Below, in pieces: positions 23,057-32,844 of a stretch of DNA of 64,000 nucleotides. The notes under the pieces were generated by a model, which made no database searches, was not told the origin of the DNA, and was given only the letters and a program-made list of their open reading frames with translations. The stretch is taken from assembly GCA_030374765.1 (NCBI GenBank), contig JARGXX010000117.1, forward strand, positions 1,054,001 to 1,118,000, given 5' to 3'. The stretch's first letter is position 1. The number at the start of each line of letters is the position of its first letter. Both the position numbers and the translations under genes were made by a program. The DNA is from Agarophyton chilense (Eukaryota > Rhodophyta > Florideophyceae > Gracilariales > Gracilariaceae).

Positions 23057-24350
23057 AGGTCTGTTTCAAAATAATATCCCTCTCGCAAATTTTCCAAAAA
23101 TAGACGTTTTGGCTACAGTAAAACTAACAAAATCAGTGAGAAAAAATTTTCAAGTAAAAAAACTGTTTCAAAAACATAACCTTTATTGCATCCTTTTTAT
23201 TTAACGCGAGTTAAGTAGTTTATTTTTGCTCCTTTAGCCAATATAACAATAATACAACGCCTTGGAATTGATTATATAAAAGGATTGATAGCATTACAGT
23301 CAATCTTTTTCAGCAATCTTGGATACAATTTTTTAGATCAAAAACTGTATCAAATTGCCTCCCTTCTCCATAAATCATTCGGGCCAACATTTCCCAAATG
23401 TTTTCGATAGGCTTGAGGTCAGGAGAGCGCGCAGGCCATTCCATAACCGACATATTTAGACTATTGAACCACTGTTTCATAGAATTCGACTCATGCACAG
23501 GTGCATTATCCTGCTGAATATTGAATTCTTCTCCGTGCATACAGTATGCAAAAGATAGAAGATAGTTTTCTAGAACCTCAGCATACATGTCAAAGTTCAT
23601 TGTAGTTTCAACAAAAGCCATATCAGTTGCTCTTTTCGTATAAATTAAAGCCCAAACCATTACTGATGCCCCTCCTGAATGCCTGGTCACATATTTTTTG
23701 TTTTATTTTCGTAGATCATGCCAATAAAATTTATAGAAATCTGAATCATCAAGTTTAAACTTTTTTTCGTCGGAAAAAATATCATTATTCCATTCTGTTT
23801 TCTAATAAGCCTTTTGAGCACACAATGCAACTCGATTCTTCTTTTGACTATCTTTTAAAATTTTTTTTTTCATTTTTGTGTACTTGAACTAATTTTGACG
23901 GTTGACTTTGCGCTATATTTTGCATCTTGATAGAGGCAAATTTAGATTTGTGACAAATTTTCCGCAAGATGAAGTGTTACGGCATAGTTTTTGCTTAATT
24001 ACACGCTTATTGACCGGGATACTGACGTCGGACTGATGGTTGAACGCTTGTTTCCGTATGTAGAGGGTTTTTTGATGAAGTTGCTGATTTTTTTTGGGCT
24101 GCGCTTTAGTTTTCGGGCTATATCTGCTGGAATCATACCCTGACGTACTAATTCCATGATTTCCAGCTGTTCAGAGCGTGTCAGAGGTGCGCCACGAGCC
24201 ATAATTGGGCTAATGATTGTATAAAGGATATACTTTTGAAACAGTGTTATTGACTTATTGGTTTTTATTTGTTGTGAAATGTGCTCTACAGTACGTGAAA
24301 TGCCTTTTCGGCGCAGTTTTTGTAAAGGGATATGTTTTTGAAACGCACTG
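23057..24350 (-). mobile_element. Tc1/mariner transposon with paired repeats at each end
   Basis: About 1.29 kb flanked by TA at 23055-23056 and 24351-24352. The outer ends match as inverted repeats: GTTTCAAAATAATATCCCT on the left and, reverse complemented, GTTTCAAAAACATATCCCT on the right. Each end has a second, inner copy: CTGTTTCAAAAACATAACC at about 23162 and CTGTTTCAAAAGTATATCC reversed at about 24245. This IR/DR layout is known from Sleeping-Beauty-like Tc1 elements. The transposase within is broken. Confidence 0.8.
23310..24202 (-). pseudogene. Tc1/mariner transposase, broken
   Basis: The N-terminal frame starts at ATG 24202 with a helix-turn-helix segment (LTRSEQLEIMELVRQGM, then ADIARKL) and ends at 23999. 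The C-terminal frame 23690-23310 has the catalytic blocks QQDNAPVH and WPARSPDLKPIENIWE, the second and third acidic residues of the DDE/D triad, plus VMVWALI before them. About 300 bases between the two frames are out of frame and AT-rich. The catalytic residues that can be seen are intact, so decay is through frameshifts. Confidence 0.87.
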
Positions 24351-24352
24351 TA

Positions 24353-25093
24353 CATATTGTTTTTCTCGGCAATTTTTTTTGTAGCGCTTTCGTTAGCGCA
24401 TAAACTGTACAACTGATGCAATATCTATCTAATTAAGCTGTTGGGCCTAAATGCTGACCACAGTTGATGGTTGAACATGTGCCTCCAACCAGCTACAGGT
24501 CGTTTTCATTTTGCGTTATTGCGTAGCGAAACAAACTACAAAACCGTTTTGCAAAATTTATCACTGTGCGGATGTGCAGAACTTAACGCGGGTCGATTAC
24601 ACGCAAACAAAGAAAAAAGACCAGTGGATCGATGAAAAGCTCTTCTCTGCGTCTCCTCCTCGCCCTTGACTCTAATGTACCTTTTCTGGTTCTCAGGCTT
24701 TCAATTACAACTGACCATGTCATCACGGCGCAAAAGTGTTTCACACTGATAACTCAGACGCAAGAGATCTGTATGGTAACAGCGAGTTGTTCTTCGGTGA
24801 TGTAGATTGGCTTGAAAACGACCGCTAGGATCATTTTTTTTTCTTGCAGATAGCAGGTTGGATTTTGAAAGTGGCGCGGTTATAGATTCATTCTGTTTGT
24901 CTCAATGAGACAAAGAGATTGGTGGAAACAGATTCAAACCCGCTTAAGCACAGCCCAAAATAGAGCAGAATAAGGCTTTTTTCCGATGATGCCCGTTGTT
25001 TTATGATAGCCTTTACGGGACGGTGAATGTAGACTGGTGAAAACGCTTTGACCGCTTTCGTTGCTCATGTTTCTGTTCCGGAGCAGATGTAAA
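24353..25093. other. Region without a supported gene
   Basis: I see no coding frame, repeat or RNA motif I can support between the Tc1 element and the first island gene. It probably includes the 3' untranslated region of the LPA1-like gene on the minus strand. Confidence 0.5.
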
Positions 25094-26184
25094 TTACGGC
25101 ATACCGTATTGATCTTTGCTCGGCAGTCGAGACACCTCTTCTACCAGTCGTGACCACAACGGCGCTCCGACAGAGCGAGCCCCGACCTTGCCATCGAGAC
25201 GAATGACGACGACGAGAACATCATTTGCATCTTTCATGCGTTTCTTGGCAGCGTCACGCTCCGATGCGAGCCATCGCTTCCATTCCTCTTTTCCGTATGG
25301 CTGCATTCTCCAGTTTCGAGCAGGCACTTGTTCCATCTCGTCGGAGATGAACGGAATAACCAACAGACCAGCCTTCGAAATTTGATCCCGTAGTTGCTCT
25401 GCATTCCTCATCACTTGGGATACGTCCTCCTTTCCTCCAGCCACTAGTACAACCCGAAATTTGCTCCGCAGTTCTTTTAGCTGAGTGATCTTCCTGGTCA
25501 CAGAATCCTCAAAACGTAGGTTGGCAATTTGTGCACCACGAGACATTCGTTCCAATCGCCGGACGCCGGCTTTGGTTTCCAGTCGAAGCAAAAAAGCGCA
25601 TAGAGCGACGACACTCACGTTGATACCCACGTTTGGAACCTTGTCAAGAAAACAAGCAAGAGCAGGAAGCGCCAGATGGTCAGTAGCATGTTCTCGATAC
25701 ATTGAACAATAGTGGGTACTCTCCAACGTACTGTTTCGCTGAGGGGTTGTACACCTGATACGCCGAATAGCGCAGCGATTATACGCAAGGAAGAGATGAA
25801 TGCACCAACTGCAGCAGATGCAGCAGAACCAGCGTAAATAAACATTCTCGCTTTTCTGAAAGGTGCTTCTGTTTCTTCTCTTAGCCGCGTGCGTTGCGAG
25901 TATTTCTGCGCATTCGGGGTGTCTATTTTGTTTCTGATACCTTCTTGTGCTGATTGTGAAAAGCGTTCTTCTCGTGGCGAAGATTGTGCGGTGGAATCAT
26001 TCGGTTTGGAGTCCTTTTTAGGTTCTTGTTCTGTTTGTCCCATTGTGCATCCTTTAAATCGTTTGCAAAACCGTGGTGTGGATGAGCCCCTCCCGTTCAA
26101 TGAGACGCTTTGTGAAATGCCGTACTTTACAGACCGAGTGACTGGGACCCCGGTCAAAGCAGCGAACGTTAACTCGAAAGCCAT
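25094..26184 (-). CDS. LPA1-like plastid protein with DUF3493 (photosystem II accumulation)
   Basis: Relatives (LPA1/REP27 group) help assemble or repair photosystem II in the thylakoid membrane. Exon 1 is 26184-25732, exon 2 is 25639-25094; the 92-base intron has donor GTACGT and acceptor TTGACAAG, and joining gives SETVPNVGINVSV in frame, 332 residues. The DUF3493 module is clear: EAPFRKARMFIYAGSAASA, two membrane segments, then ALCAFLLRLETKAG. A soluble C-terminal domain of about 140 residues follows. The first 45 residues are basic, Ser/Thr-rich and begin MAF, a plausible transit peptide; a later ATG at 26043 is possible. The tetratricopeptide part of plant LPA1 is absent, so the exact function is uncertain. 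Confidence 0.8.
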
Positions 26185-26641
26185 TGAGAACTTGTTCGAA
26201 CCTGAGACTGCGATGTGTTACGATGAGATTAGATCATGTGACTTAGTCTAGAGGAGGTCGTCGTAACAGGGCGCAAGAGAGCGGGATGAAGAAATGATCT
26301 GGGATAGAGCGCGAGGTGACACATTGATGTCCGTGCAGCTTTTGGTTTCGGTGCACACCAAAATTTTGGGCTTTCGGGAATGAATCACACCAATTTGCTG
26401 AATGTTCAGAAACTCCGCATCCAAGCGAAACTGTCCGCTCAGAGTTGAGCGGGCGTGTTCGTCACGACGCACGTTTTTCTGCTCGCTCCGTCATCCATCG
26501 TCGCTGCAAGTGTTGTTGCAAGTGTTGTAGGTGGCGATGCCTCTGTTGTCGTGCAGCCGCGGTCTTCTCCAAGCCGAGTCGCAAATATATCTCCACCACA
26601 CGTGAACAGCGCTTATACTATCCGCAACTAGCCCCGTATCC

Positions 26642-27541
26642 ATGACATCCTCATTAGGACTGCCCATCGAAAATTTCCTTTCATCCCTGGACTGGCTCTC
26701 AAATTCGCATTCTTCCTCTCCTTCTGCGCAAAATGCAACAAACAGTTGCAACGCATGTACCAGTCTCAGTGCAAACTGCTGCGTGGCTGACTCAGATCTT
26801 CATCAGAGCATCATAACCGGTGTTGCACGCTTTCACCTCGCATGTCACCAACAGCTGTGTTTCGCTCCAGTTTCAAATGAAACGGATGTTCTTTCCGACA
26901 TTTCAGCCGTGATTGGAATGGAGCAAGATAACATTCGCATAGTGCTACGAACATGCGAATCTGCTGGTAATTTGTGTTTGACGATCGATGAGACGAAGAT
27001 GATCAAACCTGTACGGACAAGTCAGCAACAACACATGCATATGATTCATTTTACGTTTCCATCTGTCATTCTGGTGTTTCAAAGCCGAACGGCCGTCTCA
27101 GCTGATAGCAGTGAGGCATCCACTGCAAATGCTCGGGAGCAGAAAAAGTTAGACAGTCTTAAGGAGGCTGTCAATAAGCTTCGAGAGAAGGACGGTACAT
27201 CAGCGACGGAGCAGTTGTCAGAGCAAAACCAAAGTCTAGAAGACAAGGAAGGAGTGGATTTGGAACAAGTGTTTACAGATGTTCTGTCGAAAGGAGCTAA
27301 GATGGTTATGCCTCCGTGCTTCCCGTACGTTACTGGCGCTGGAGGGGGCGAAGACGCCGGAAACAGTAGCGCAAGCCATATTGCGTTTGTCCAAGCTTGC
27401 ATGCGACAGGAAACGGCAATCAGCGATGCTCTGAAGCAAACAGAAGGCTGGGTACACTTTGCCAGACGAAAGCGAATGTCTGTGGAGCACAGCCCCACGA
27501 AGAATGGAACGAAGGCACGAAGAACGAGTGAGCTTCTATGA
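26642..27541 (+). CDS. Unknown protein, 299 residues
   Basis: A single-exon frame starting at ATG 26642, divergent from the LPA1-like gene and ending 62 bases before the H2A.Z stop, so it fits the packing of the island. The N-terminal third is rich in Ser and Cys. The middle has a beta-rich-looking stretch ending HFTFPSVILVF. A charged coiled-coil candidate, EQKKLDSLKEAVNKLREKDG, lies near residues 165-185. The C terminus is basic (ARRKRMSVEHSP). I do not recognise a family. A longer minus-strand frame over its end is a shadow. Confidence 0.6.
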   Translation: MTSSLGLPIENFLSSLDWLSNSHSSSPSAQNATNSCNACTSLSANCCVADSDLHQSIITGVARFHLACHQQLCFAPVSNETDVLSDISAVIGMEQDNIRIVLRTCESAGNLCLTIDETKMIKPVRTSQQQHMHMIHFTFPSVILVFQSRTAVSADSSEASTANAREQKKLDSLKEAVNKLREKDGTSATEQLSEQNQSLEDKEGVDLEQVFTDVLSKGAKMVMPPCFPYVTGAGGGEDAGNSSASHIAFVQACMRQETAISDALKQTEGWVHFARRKRMSVEHSPTKNGTKARRTSELL

Positions 27542-27603
27542 TACGGCGGTGAAGATAATATGAAGATAATTTTGCGGCGAAAGACAATGATACGGGGGTT
27601 TTT

Positions 27604-28068
27604 TTATTCCATTTGAGAGCTTTTCTTTGAACCTTTCTTGAAGGTGAGGCTCTTGTGAATATAAGGAATAACACCACCGCCAGCAATAGTTGCCTGCACA
27701 AGGCAATCAAGCTCTTCGTCGCCACGAATAGCAAGTTGCAAATGTCTGGGAGTGACTCGTTTCACCTTAAGGTCTTTGCAAGCGTTTCCGGCGAGTTCGA
27801 GAACTTCTGCGGTGAGGTATTCTAGGATAGCAGCTGAGTACACTGCGGCGGTTGCGCCCACTCTTTCCTGACGACTGACGCGATTCTTGAGGTGACGATG
27901 GATTCTTCCGACGGGAAATTGAAGACCGGCGCGAGAAGAGCGAGAGATTACCTTCTTCGGCTCGGTGGAGCTTTTTGTATGCGTTCCGTTTGTGGCGCCG
28001 ATAGACTTTTTGTCCTTTTCCTTGTCTTTGTCCTTTTCGTCGGCTGGCGCGGACTTCTTGGGAGCCAT
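27604..28068 (-). CDS. Histone H2A.Z
   Basis: A variant H2A that replaces H2A next to promoters. The 154-residue frame starts at ATG 28068. A 40-residue Lys-rich tail precedes the fold: [15 protein letters not shown], then [20 protein letters not shown]. The diagnostic H2A.Z end is present: [19 protein letters not shown] and HKSL. Canonical H2A has DEELNKLL and a different docking domain, and the SQ[D/E]phi motif of H2A.X is absent. No intron is seen. It shares an 820-base divergent region with the FAS1-Hint gene, and its 3' end faces the unknown gene at 62 bases. Confidence 0.95.
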   Translation of the reverse strand: MAPKKSAPADEKDKDKEKDKKSIGATNGTHTKSSTEPKKVISRSSRAGLQFPVGRIHRHLKNRVSRQERVGATAAVYSAAILEYLTAEVLELAGNACKDLKVKRVTPRHLQLAIRGDEELDCLVQATIAGGGVIPYIHKSLTFKKGSKKSSQME

Positions 28069-28311
28069 GGCACGTTTCTACGACAAAAGAAGCGAACGAG
28101 GGGCGAACGAGGTGATGGAGGTAGGGGCGCGGGCGTATATGATCGGATGGCAATATGGCGCTGGGCGAAAGGCTGGTGTTGTACGGGCTCCAGACGGGCT
28201 TCAGGGGGTAGCGTAGTGCAAGCGGGCACGTAAAGAAAAAGAGCGTTTGAGCAAGGGCGCGCCGTTTGGTAAATTGGCGAAGAAGATTGTCGACGCTGGC
28301 GCTACACCGGT

Positions 28312-28341
28312 GAGCAGTTTGCGCGCGTAAACGCGCTGCTC
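28312..28341. promoter_or_regulatory. Imperfect palindrome upstream of H2A.Z
   Basis: GAGCAG at the left and CTGCTC at the right enclose GC-rich arms (GCGCG and CGCG), about 245 bases upstream of the H2A.Z start. A dimeric protein could bind it; this is inference from symmetry only. Confidence 0.35.
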
Positions 28342-28404
28342 GATTTCGGTTTTTACTTGCGGACGCGCCCTTTTTCACATTGAGGCCCGTTTCCAATATC
28401 TGGC

Positions 28405-28468
28405 CACGTGCACAAGCAGCTGAAAGAATCCACGTGTACGCGCGTGCGCGCGCACACGAAGCCACGTG
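28405..28468. promoter_or_regulatory. Three CACGTG boxes and an alternating purine-pyrimidine tract
   Basis: CACGTG occurs at 28405-28410, 28431-28436 and 28463-28468 in the divergent region between H2A.Z and FAS1-Hint. It is the core of the G-box/E-box bound by bZIP and bHLH factors in many eukaryotes. Between the last two, 28431-28458 alternates pyrimidine and purine without a break, a sequence type able to adopt Z-DNA. Confidence 0.5.
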
Positions 28469-28891
28469 GCGACGTGGAGTAAGTGTGTGGGTTCACACTG
28501 TGAGCAATGCACACTGTGCACCGGTGCAAGCGCGCAGCGGAGGGTTTGTGATTGTGATGACACCCACGGCTCACGCTCGCGCTCGCGTCGCCAAACTTCT
28601 CGTTTGAACGGTCGGCGCGCGCTCTGCTGCGTGGCATGCTGCTGTAAAGCGCGCTGCGCGTCGCTTTCGCGCCGTTACGCACGACAGCTGTTCACGAAGG
28701 GTATCTACGTGGGTGCTTGCCGCCGCGCTCAGGTGAGCGACACCTGGGAGCTGCCCGTGGCTTGTATTTAACCCCAGCTGCTGTTCACCGATCTCTCGTG
28801 CATTCTGTCCTACAAGTTCAGCGTGGAATCCAACGATTCTACCAGGGAATCTTCTCGCGCCCCTTCTTGTTCACTGCCCTCAACCTCAACC

Positions 28892-30355
28892 ATGGCTCGC
28901 TTCTCGTTTCTTCTTTCCCTTTTCCTGGCCGCCTCGCTTGTCATCGCCCAGGAGAACGACGGGTCCTTGCCCGATTCGGCCGCACAAGGTGTTAACGCTG
29001 TCATTCCGAACCCAAGACCAACTCTGTATGGGCTTATTGCGGAGTCGGAAAGACATAGGATTTTGTTCAATCTCGTCGATTCTATTCCCGAGATAAAGAC
29101 GGCCTTGGACGAGCCCGGGGCCAGATTCACTGTTTTCCCTCCCGTCGATCAGGCCTTCGTCCGTTTGGCTCGGGAGCTCAGCCCCGGCATTCAGTTTAAC
29201 GAGAGTAATCCTGCGGAAGTCATTATCGCCCTTGGTGCTGCCATTGAAAAGATTAGAGAAGTTCCAATGTTTGTTGGCGTCGTAGGACTCGTTTGGTATC
29301 ACGTTTTGGAAGGAGCTTTCACCTACGGAATGCTGGCGGAGATGGGAACGGCCAGGACCAACTTTAATGGTCTAAACCTAACATTTGCCGATGGTGCCGT
29401 GATCGACGGTGACGACAGCCGAGGGAACTCCTCCGCCGGCCCGAGAAACATCTTTACTCTTAACGGATGGGCCCACCAGGTTTATGGTGTCTTGTTGCCG
29501 TTTAACCTCCAGGCTGCCGTTGACCTTGTCGTGGCTGCTCCCTCCGCCGCACCTGAGGTCCCCACAGCCGAGCCCACTCCAGTGCCAGTTGGGTCTGCTC
29601 CATCTGTTACGGCTCCAGTCGCTGTTGAGGAAACAGATGACGGTATAGCAGCCCCTGTTGAGGCTACAGATGACGGCGTAGCAGCCCCTGTTGAGGAAAC
29701 GGATGACGGCCAAGCAGTAGCTGTTCCCGTTGATGGCGGCACTGACACTACTGATGAATCCACAGAAGGTGAAGCATCCGTGGAGGCTTCCCCTGACGAT
29801 GACGATGACGTTTGCTTCCCGGCCTCTGCGACAGTAACTACAGTCGAAGGTGAATCCGTCCGTATGGCAGATCTTCAGCCGGGACAGTACATCCATCACA
29901 ACGAACATGGTGCCTCCTCTCGTGTATTCTTTTTCACTCATCGCACCGCCAAGCCGGAACTGACATTCTATCGTATCTCGACAGCATCAGGTCATGCCGT
30001 AACTATGACCGGTAAGCATTACCTGTATGCCAACGGTCGCCTGACTGCCGCACATGCTGTTCAGGTGGGCCAGATGCTTCGAACGAAGGCTGGTGAAAGC
30101 GCGGTCACTTCCGTGCACCGTGTGAAAGAAACTGGATTGTATGCTCCGCATTCCATGCATGGAGATCTCGTTGTTGATGGAATCGTCGTGAGCAGCTACT
30201 CTCGCACTGTTGAGCCTCGTCTCGCTCACGCACTTCTTATGCCCCTCCGCTGGCTAGCTCGCGCAACTGGTTCGAATGAAGTGCTTCCGGGAATGTTCTA
30301 TGAAGGTGGCCGAGGGTTGGAGAGGTTTGTACCGGAAGGGCAGGCTAAGTACTAG
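28892..30355 (+). CDS. Secreted fasciclin (FAS1) protein with C-terminal Hint domain
   Basis: The start chosen is ATG 28892 in the context CCATGG, because it opens on a signal peptide (ARFSFLLSLFLAASLVIAQ); the frame could open 69 bases earlier. The product is 487 residues. Residues about 44-215 form one FAS1 domain (LIAESERHRILFNLV, FTVFPPVDQAFV, VWYHVLEG). An acidic linker with three copies of an APVE-TDDG repeat follows. At Cys308 a Hedgehog-type Hint domain begins (CFPASATVTT; GHAVTMTGKHYLYANG; VGQMLRTKAG; DGIVVSSYS). Hint domains cleave themselves and can attach sterol to the preceding part. FAS1 domains mediate adhesion in the cell wall or matrix, so processing of an adhesive protein is a plausible role. 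A tail of about 45 residues follows the Hint end. Confidence 0.88.
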   Translation: MARFSFLLSLFLAASLVIAQENDGSLPDSAAQGVNAVIPNPRPTLYGLIAESERHRILFNLVDSIPEIKTALDEPGARFTVFPPVDQAFVRLARELSPGIQFNESNPAEVIIALGAAIEKIREVPMFVGVVGLVWYHVLEGAFTYGMLAEMGTARTNFNGLNLTFADGAVIDGDDSRGNSSAGPRNIFTLNGWAHQVYGVLLPFNLQAAVDLVVAAPSAAPEVPTAEPTPVPVGSAPSVTAPVAVEETDDGIAAPVEATDDGVAAPVEETDDGQAVAVPVDGGTDTTDESTEGEASVEASPDDDDDVCFPASATVTTVEGESVRMADLQPGQYIHHNEHGASSRVFFFTHRTAKPELTFYRISTASGHAVTMTGKHYLYANGRLTAAHAVQVGQMLRTKAGESAVTSVHRVKETGLYAPHSMHGDLVVDGIVVSSYSRTVEPRLAHALLMPLRWLARATGSNEVLPGMFYEGGRGLERFVPEGQAKY

Positions 30356-31581
30356 CGCGCTTCTATGTTATATTGCTTTGATACGTTTTCGTAGGTTATG
30401 ACCATTTCTATCATTTGAGAGTGAGCGGATGAAGCTCCCCGCCCTCCCACTTTAATTCAATACCCGCACATTGTTACCATCATCCGCTATTTTTCGCATT
30501 TTGAGGTTCACCAAAAGGTAAAAAGCTTTAGCACTTCGTCGACAATATCTCTACCAGACTACTCTGCGAACAACTCGTTCAGCGTTGTAATACCAGGCAC
30601 TGGTTCTAGCAGAGTAGGTCGGTGCCTATGCGACCCCTGACACAACTATTGGTTAAAGTGAGTGAGGGGATTGCGACACATAACCGATAATGGTGTAGGG
30701 CAGTTCCATGTCCTCGATATTATGCCCGGCGGCTTTTCCAAAATCGTGTTCGCTCCGTTCAGTTCGTGATTAAAATCAAGAGCACCACCTGTTTCCTTTC
30801 AAAGTTTGCTACCACCCCAGCTTTTGTCAACGTTGAACTCTGAAGGATAGTTGTGTAGTGCCCGTACCTACAGTAGTCATTCTGGTGACCCAATCCTTCA
30901 GAGTGCACATCTTCCACAGCCCTTTTTGCTCTCAATTCCGATTACTAATCCTTGGTTGTCAGCTACAGTATTTGAATTGGAAAAACAAATCACGGCAAAG
31001 TCCAATCCATTTCTCGTTTCTGATTGTGCCCTTATACAATAAAATTATTACTGTCATGCGAAGGTCTCCAACTTACAAAGCGTATCACTTCAGTTCTGGC
31101 TGCCATGGCTGGTGGCTGGGTGACGAACATGTTGTACATGAGCCAAATCAAAATAGTGGTTGACATCACTTCGCCAGGCAGGAGCTTGTGGAGCGCATGC
31201 GGTTGGGTGTCGTATGTGTATCGACGGACATTGAAATCTCCAACGGAGGTCTAAAATTGCGTTGAACGGTCTCAGCAGATGCACTCTCAAAAGACGTCAT
31301 CCATGGCCCATTGTATCTACCTTCGTAAATGGGTCGGAGAAATTGGCGCGCTGGAAGAGTACACTTCATCACTGCATGACAGCGTTGCTCAGGCCGGGGA
31401 ACACATGAATTGGTGTTGTTTGAAGGGGAAGGAGTGCTGAGCTGTGTTCACTGCTGTATTGTGTTGTAAACGGTTACATGCCTGGCTTTGGGCCGCCACT
31501 GAAAACGGCAGCACACATGTTTTCAACGTAGAAGGGATCCTATCTTCAGTACGCACCCGCGCTACATCACCGAACAACAAA
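30356..31581. other. Intergenic region without a supported gene
   Basis: Both strands carry only short frames of up to about 100 codons in conflicting phases. The first part probably holds the 3' end of the FAS1-Hint transcript and the last part the promoter of the ArfGAP-type gene. Confidence 0.5.
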
Positions 31582-31875
31582 ATGTCCGAAACGAAGCCTC
31601 AAAGTCGTTCAAAACTAGGCAACAGTTATGACAAAGCAGAGGTCGAGAGCGTTCAAGCACAATACATGAACGAACTTCGTCGGATGTATTCAAAGATAGG
31701 ATGCATTGATTGTGGCTCAAAGCCGGCAAATTGGGCTACTCTCAAACGTGGAGCGTTTGTCTGCATGGATTGCGCACAGAAACTAAGGGCAGATGCCTCA
31801 AATCGAGTGAAGAATTGTCTGGGAACCTATTTATGGCACGCTGATGAAATGCATGTGATGCGCACTGGCAAATAA
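31582..31875 (+). CDS. Short ArfGAP-type zinc-finger protein
   Basis: ArfGAP domains trigger GTP hydrolysis on Arf GTPases in vesicle traffic. The frame from ATG 31582 gives 97 residues. It contains the zinc finger C-x2-C-x16-C-x2-C as CIDCGSKPANWATLKRGAFV followed by CMDC, the ArfGAP pattern. The family normally has an invariant Arg five residues after the last Cys within IHRxLG. Here the stretch reads QKLRADASNRVKNCLG, so the catalytic finger is altered. Normal ArfGAP domains are about 120 residues and are followed by further regions; this frame ends soon after YLWHADEMHVM. It may be a specialised short protein, or exon 1 of a longer gene. The frame is open upstream to 31444. Confidence 0.65.
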   Translation: MSETKPQSRSKLGNSYDKAEVESVQAQYMNELRRMYSKIGCIDCGSKPANWATLKRGAFVCMDCAQKLRADASNRVKNCLGTYLWHADEMHVMRTGK

Positions 31876-32202
31876 AATTAGTCTACACAGATTCTGGTCT
31901 AGCATCACGGAGCGGTGAGAATGGAGGTGGTGGCATTTGGTCTCGGGATGATGTGACTCACGAGATTTGAGTATGAAAAAAGAATCATGGCTGTGTGCTC
32001 AAGAAGAAATGAATGCACTAAAACGAATCGCGCCCCTGTCACGTGCGACATTACGATACAAGTGTGATATTGGGTGAAGGCGAGAACATACGGAATAAAG
32101 AGGTTCGGTTCTGTTACAGGTTGGGGCATCTGTTGACCACCACATGTTCTGTGGTATGGTTGCGGGCGTACAACATTGAAGCGCAGAAATGTGTGTTGAA
32201 AT

Positions 32203-32544
32203 TCACCATAACCTTCCCGGTTTCCTTTGCGCAACAGTTTTGCCAGAATCGATGATGTTCTTCACCAGAAACGGGGGGCGAAGGCCGACGTTTTGCGCAC
32301 GCTGCCATCTCACATCTCGGTCGATACCGGTAAATGGCCCATAGCTGAGATTGAGATCGAACAGACGTAGAATGTGCTCCATCTGTGGCCTTGACAGAGA
32401 GTCTATTTCGACGTCGTTGGCCAGTTCAGAAATCACAAAACTCCAGTTAATAACTTGGGGGATTTGTTGAACATTCTCTCTCTTCTTCGCGGGCGTTCTC
32501 AAAGACGGCGAGATAGGTTTCTCAACGCGCACAAAAGTATCCAT
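32203..32544 (-). CDS. POLD4: DNA polymerase delta subunit 4 (p12/Cdm1 family)
   Basis: The small stabilising subunit of replicative DNA polymerase delta in the nucleus. The first in-frame ATG on this strand is at 32544, giving 113 residues, close to the usual 107-160; the frame is open upstream without an ATG. The conserved C-terminal half is clear: LRLFDLNLSYGPFTGI, then RWQRAQNVGLRPP, equivalent to the family's FDL-x-x-x-YGPC-x-G and RW-x-RA-x-x-x-GL-x-PP. The N-terminal part is basic and poorly conserved, as usual; I do not see a clear PCNA-binding box. It is divergent from the LYR gene with only about 300 bases between starts. Confidence 0.85.
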   Translation of the reverse strand: MDTFVRVEKPISPSLRTPAKKRENVQQIPQVINWSFVISELANDVEIDSLSRPQMEHILRLFDLNLSYGPFTGIDRDVRWQRAQNVGLRPPFLVKNIIDSGKTVAQRKPGRLW

Positions 32545-32844
32545 TGGAGCTTGCGAAGTCCGTGCGGGTGCTGGCGACGTGAGCGATTGCCGACTGTCAG
32601 AGAACACTGCGTGCGACGTGACGTTTTGGAGAAACGACGAGGTGCTGCACACGTGCTAGACACCGGTGACAAACATGTGAGGTTTACAGTGGTCACGCAG
32701 CACAAGCGTCATTCGTGTTTCGCAGTCGGCGCCCACGAATGAACGCGCGCGACAATACCGCGCGTCTTCTACGCCGTTTGGCCTTCACATCGTGTGAGAC
32801 TGAGCCCAACTCGCGCGTTTCAGCGCGACCTCAGCACGTCTGCA

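Noticed and set aside
27892-28233. Plus-strand frames over H2A.Z
   Set aside because: They are shadows of the conserved histone coding sequence on the minus strand.
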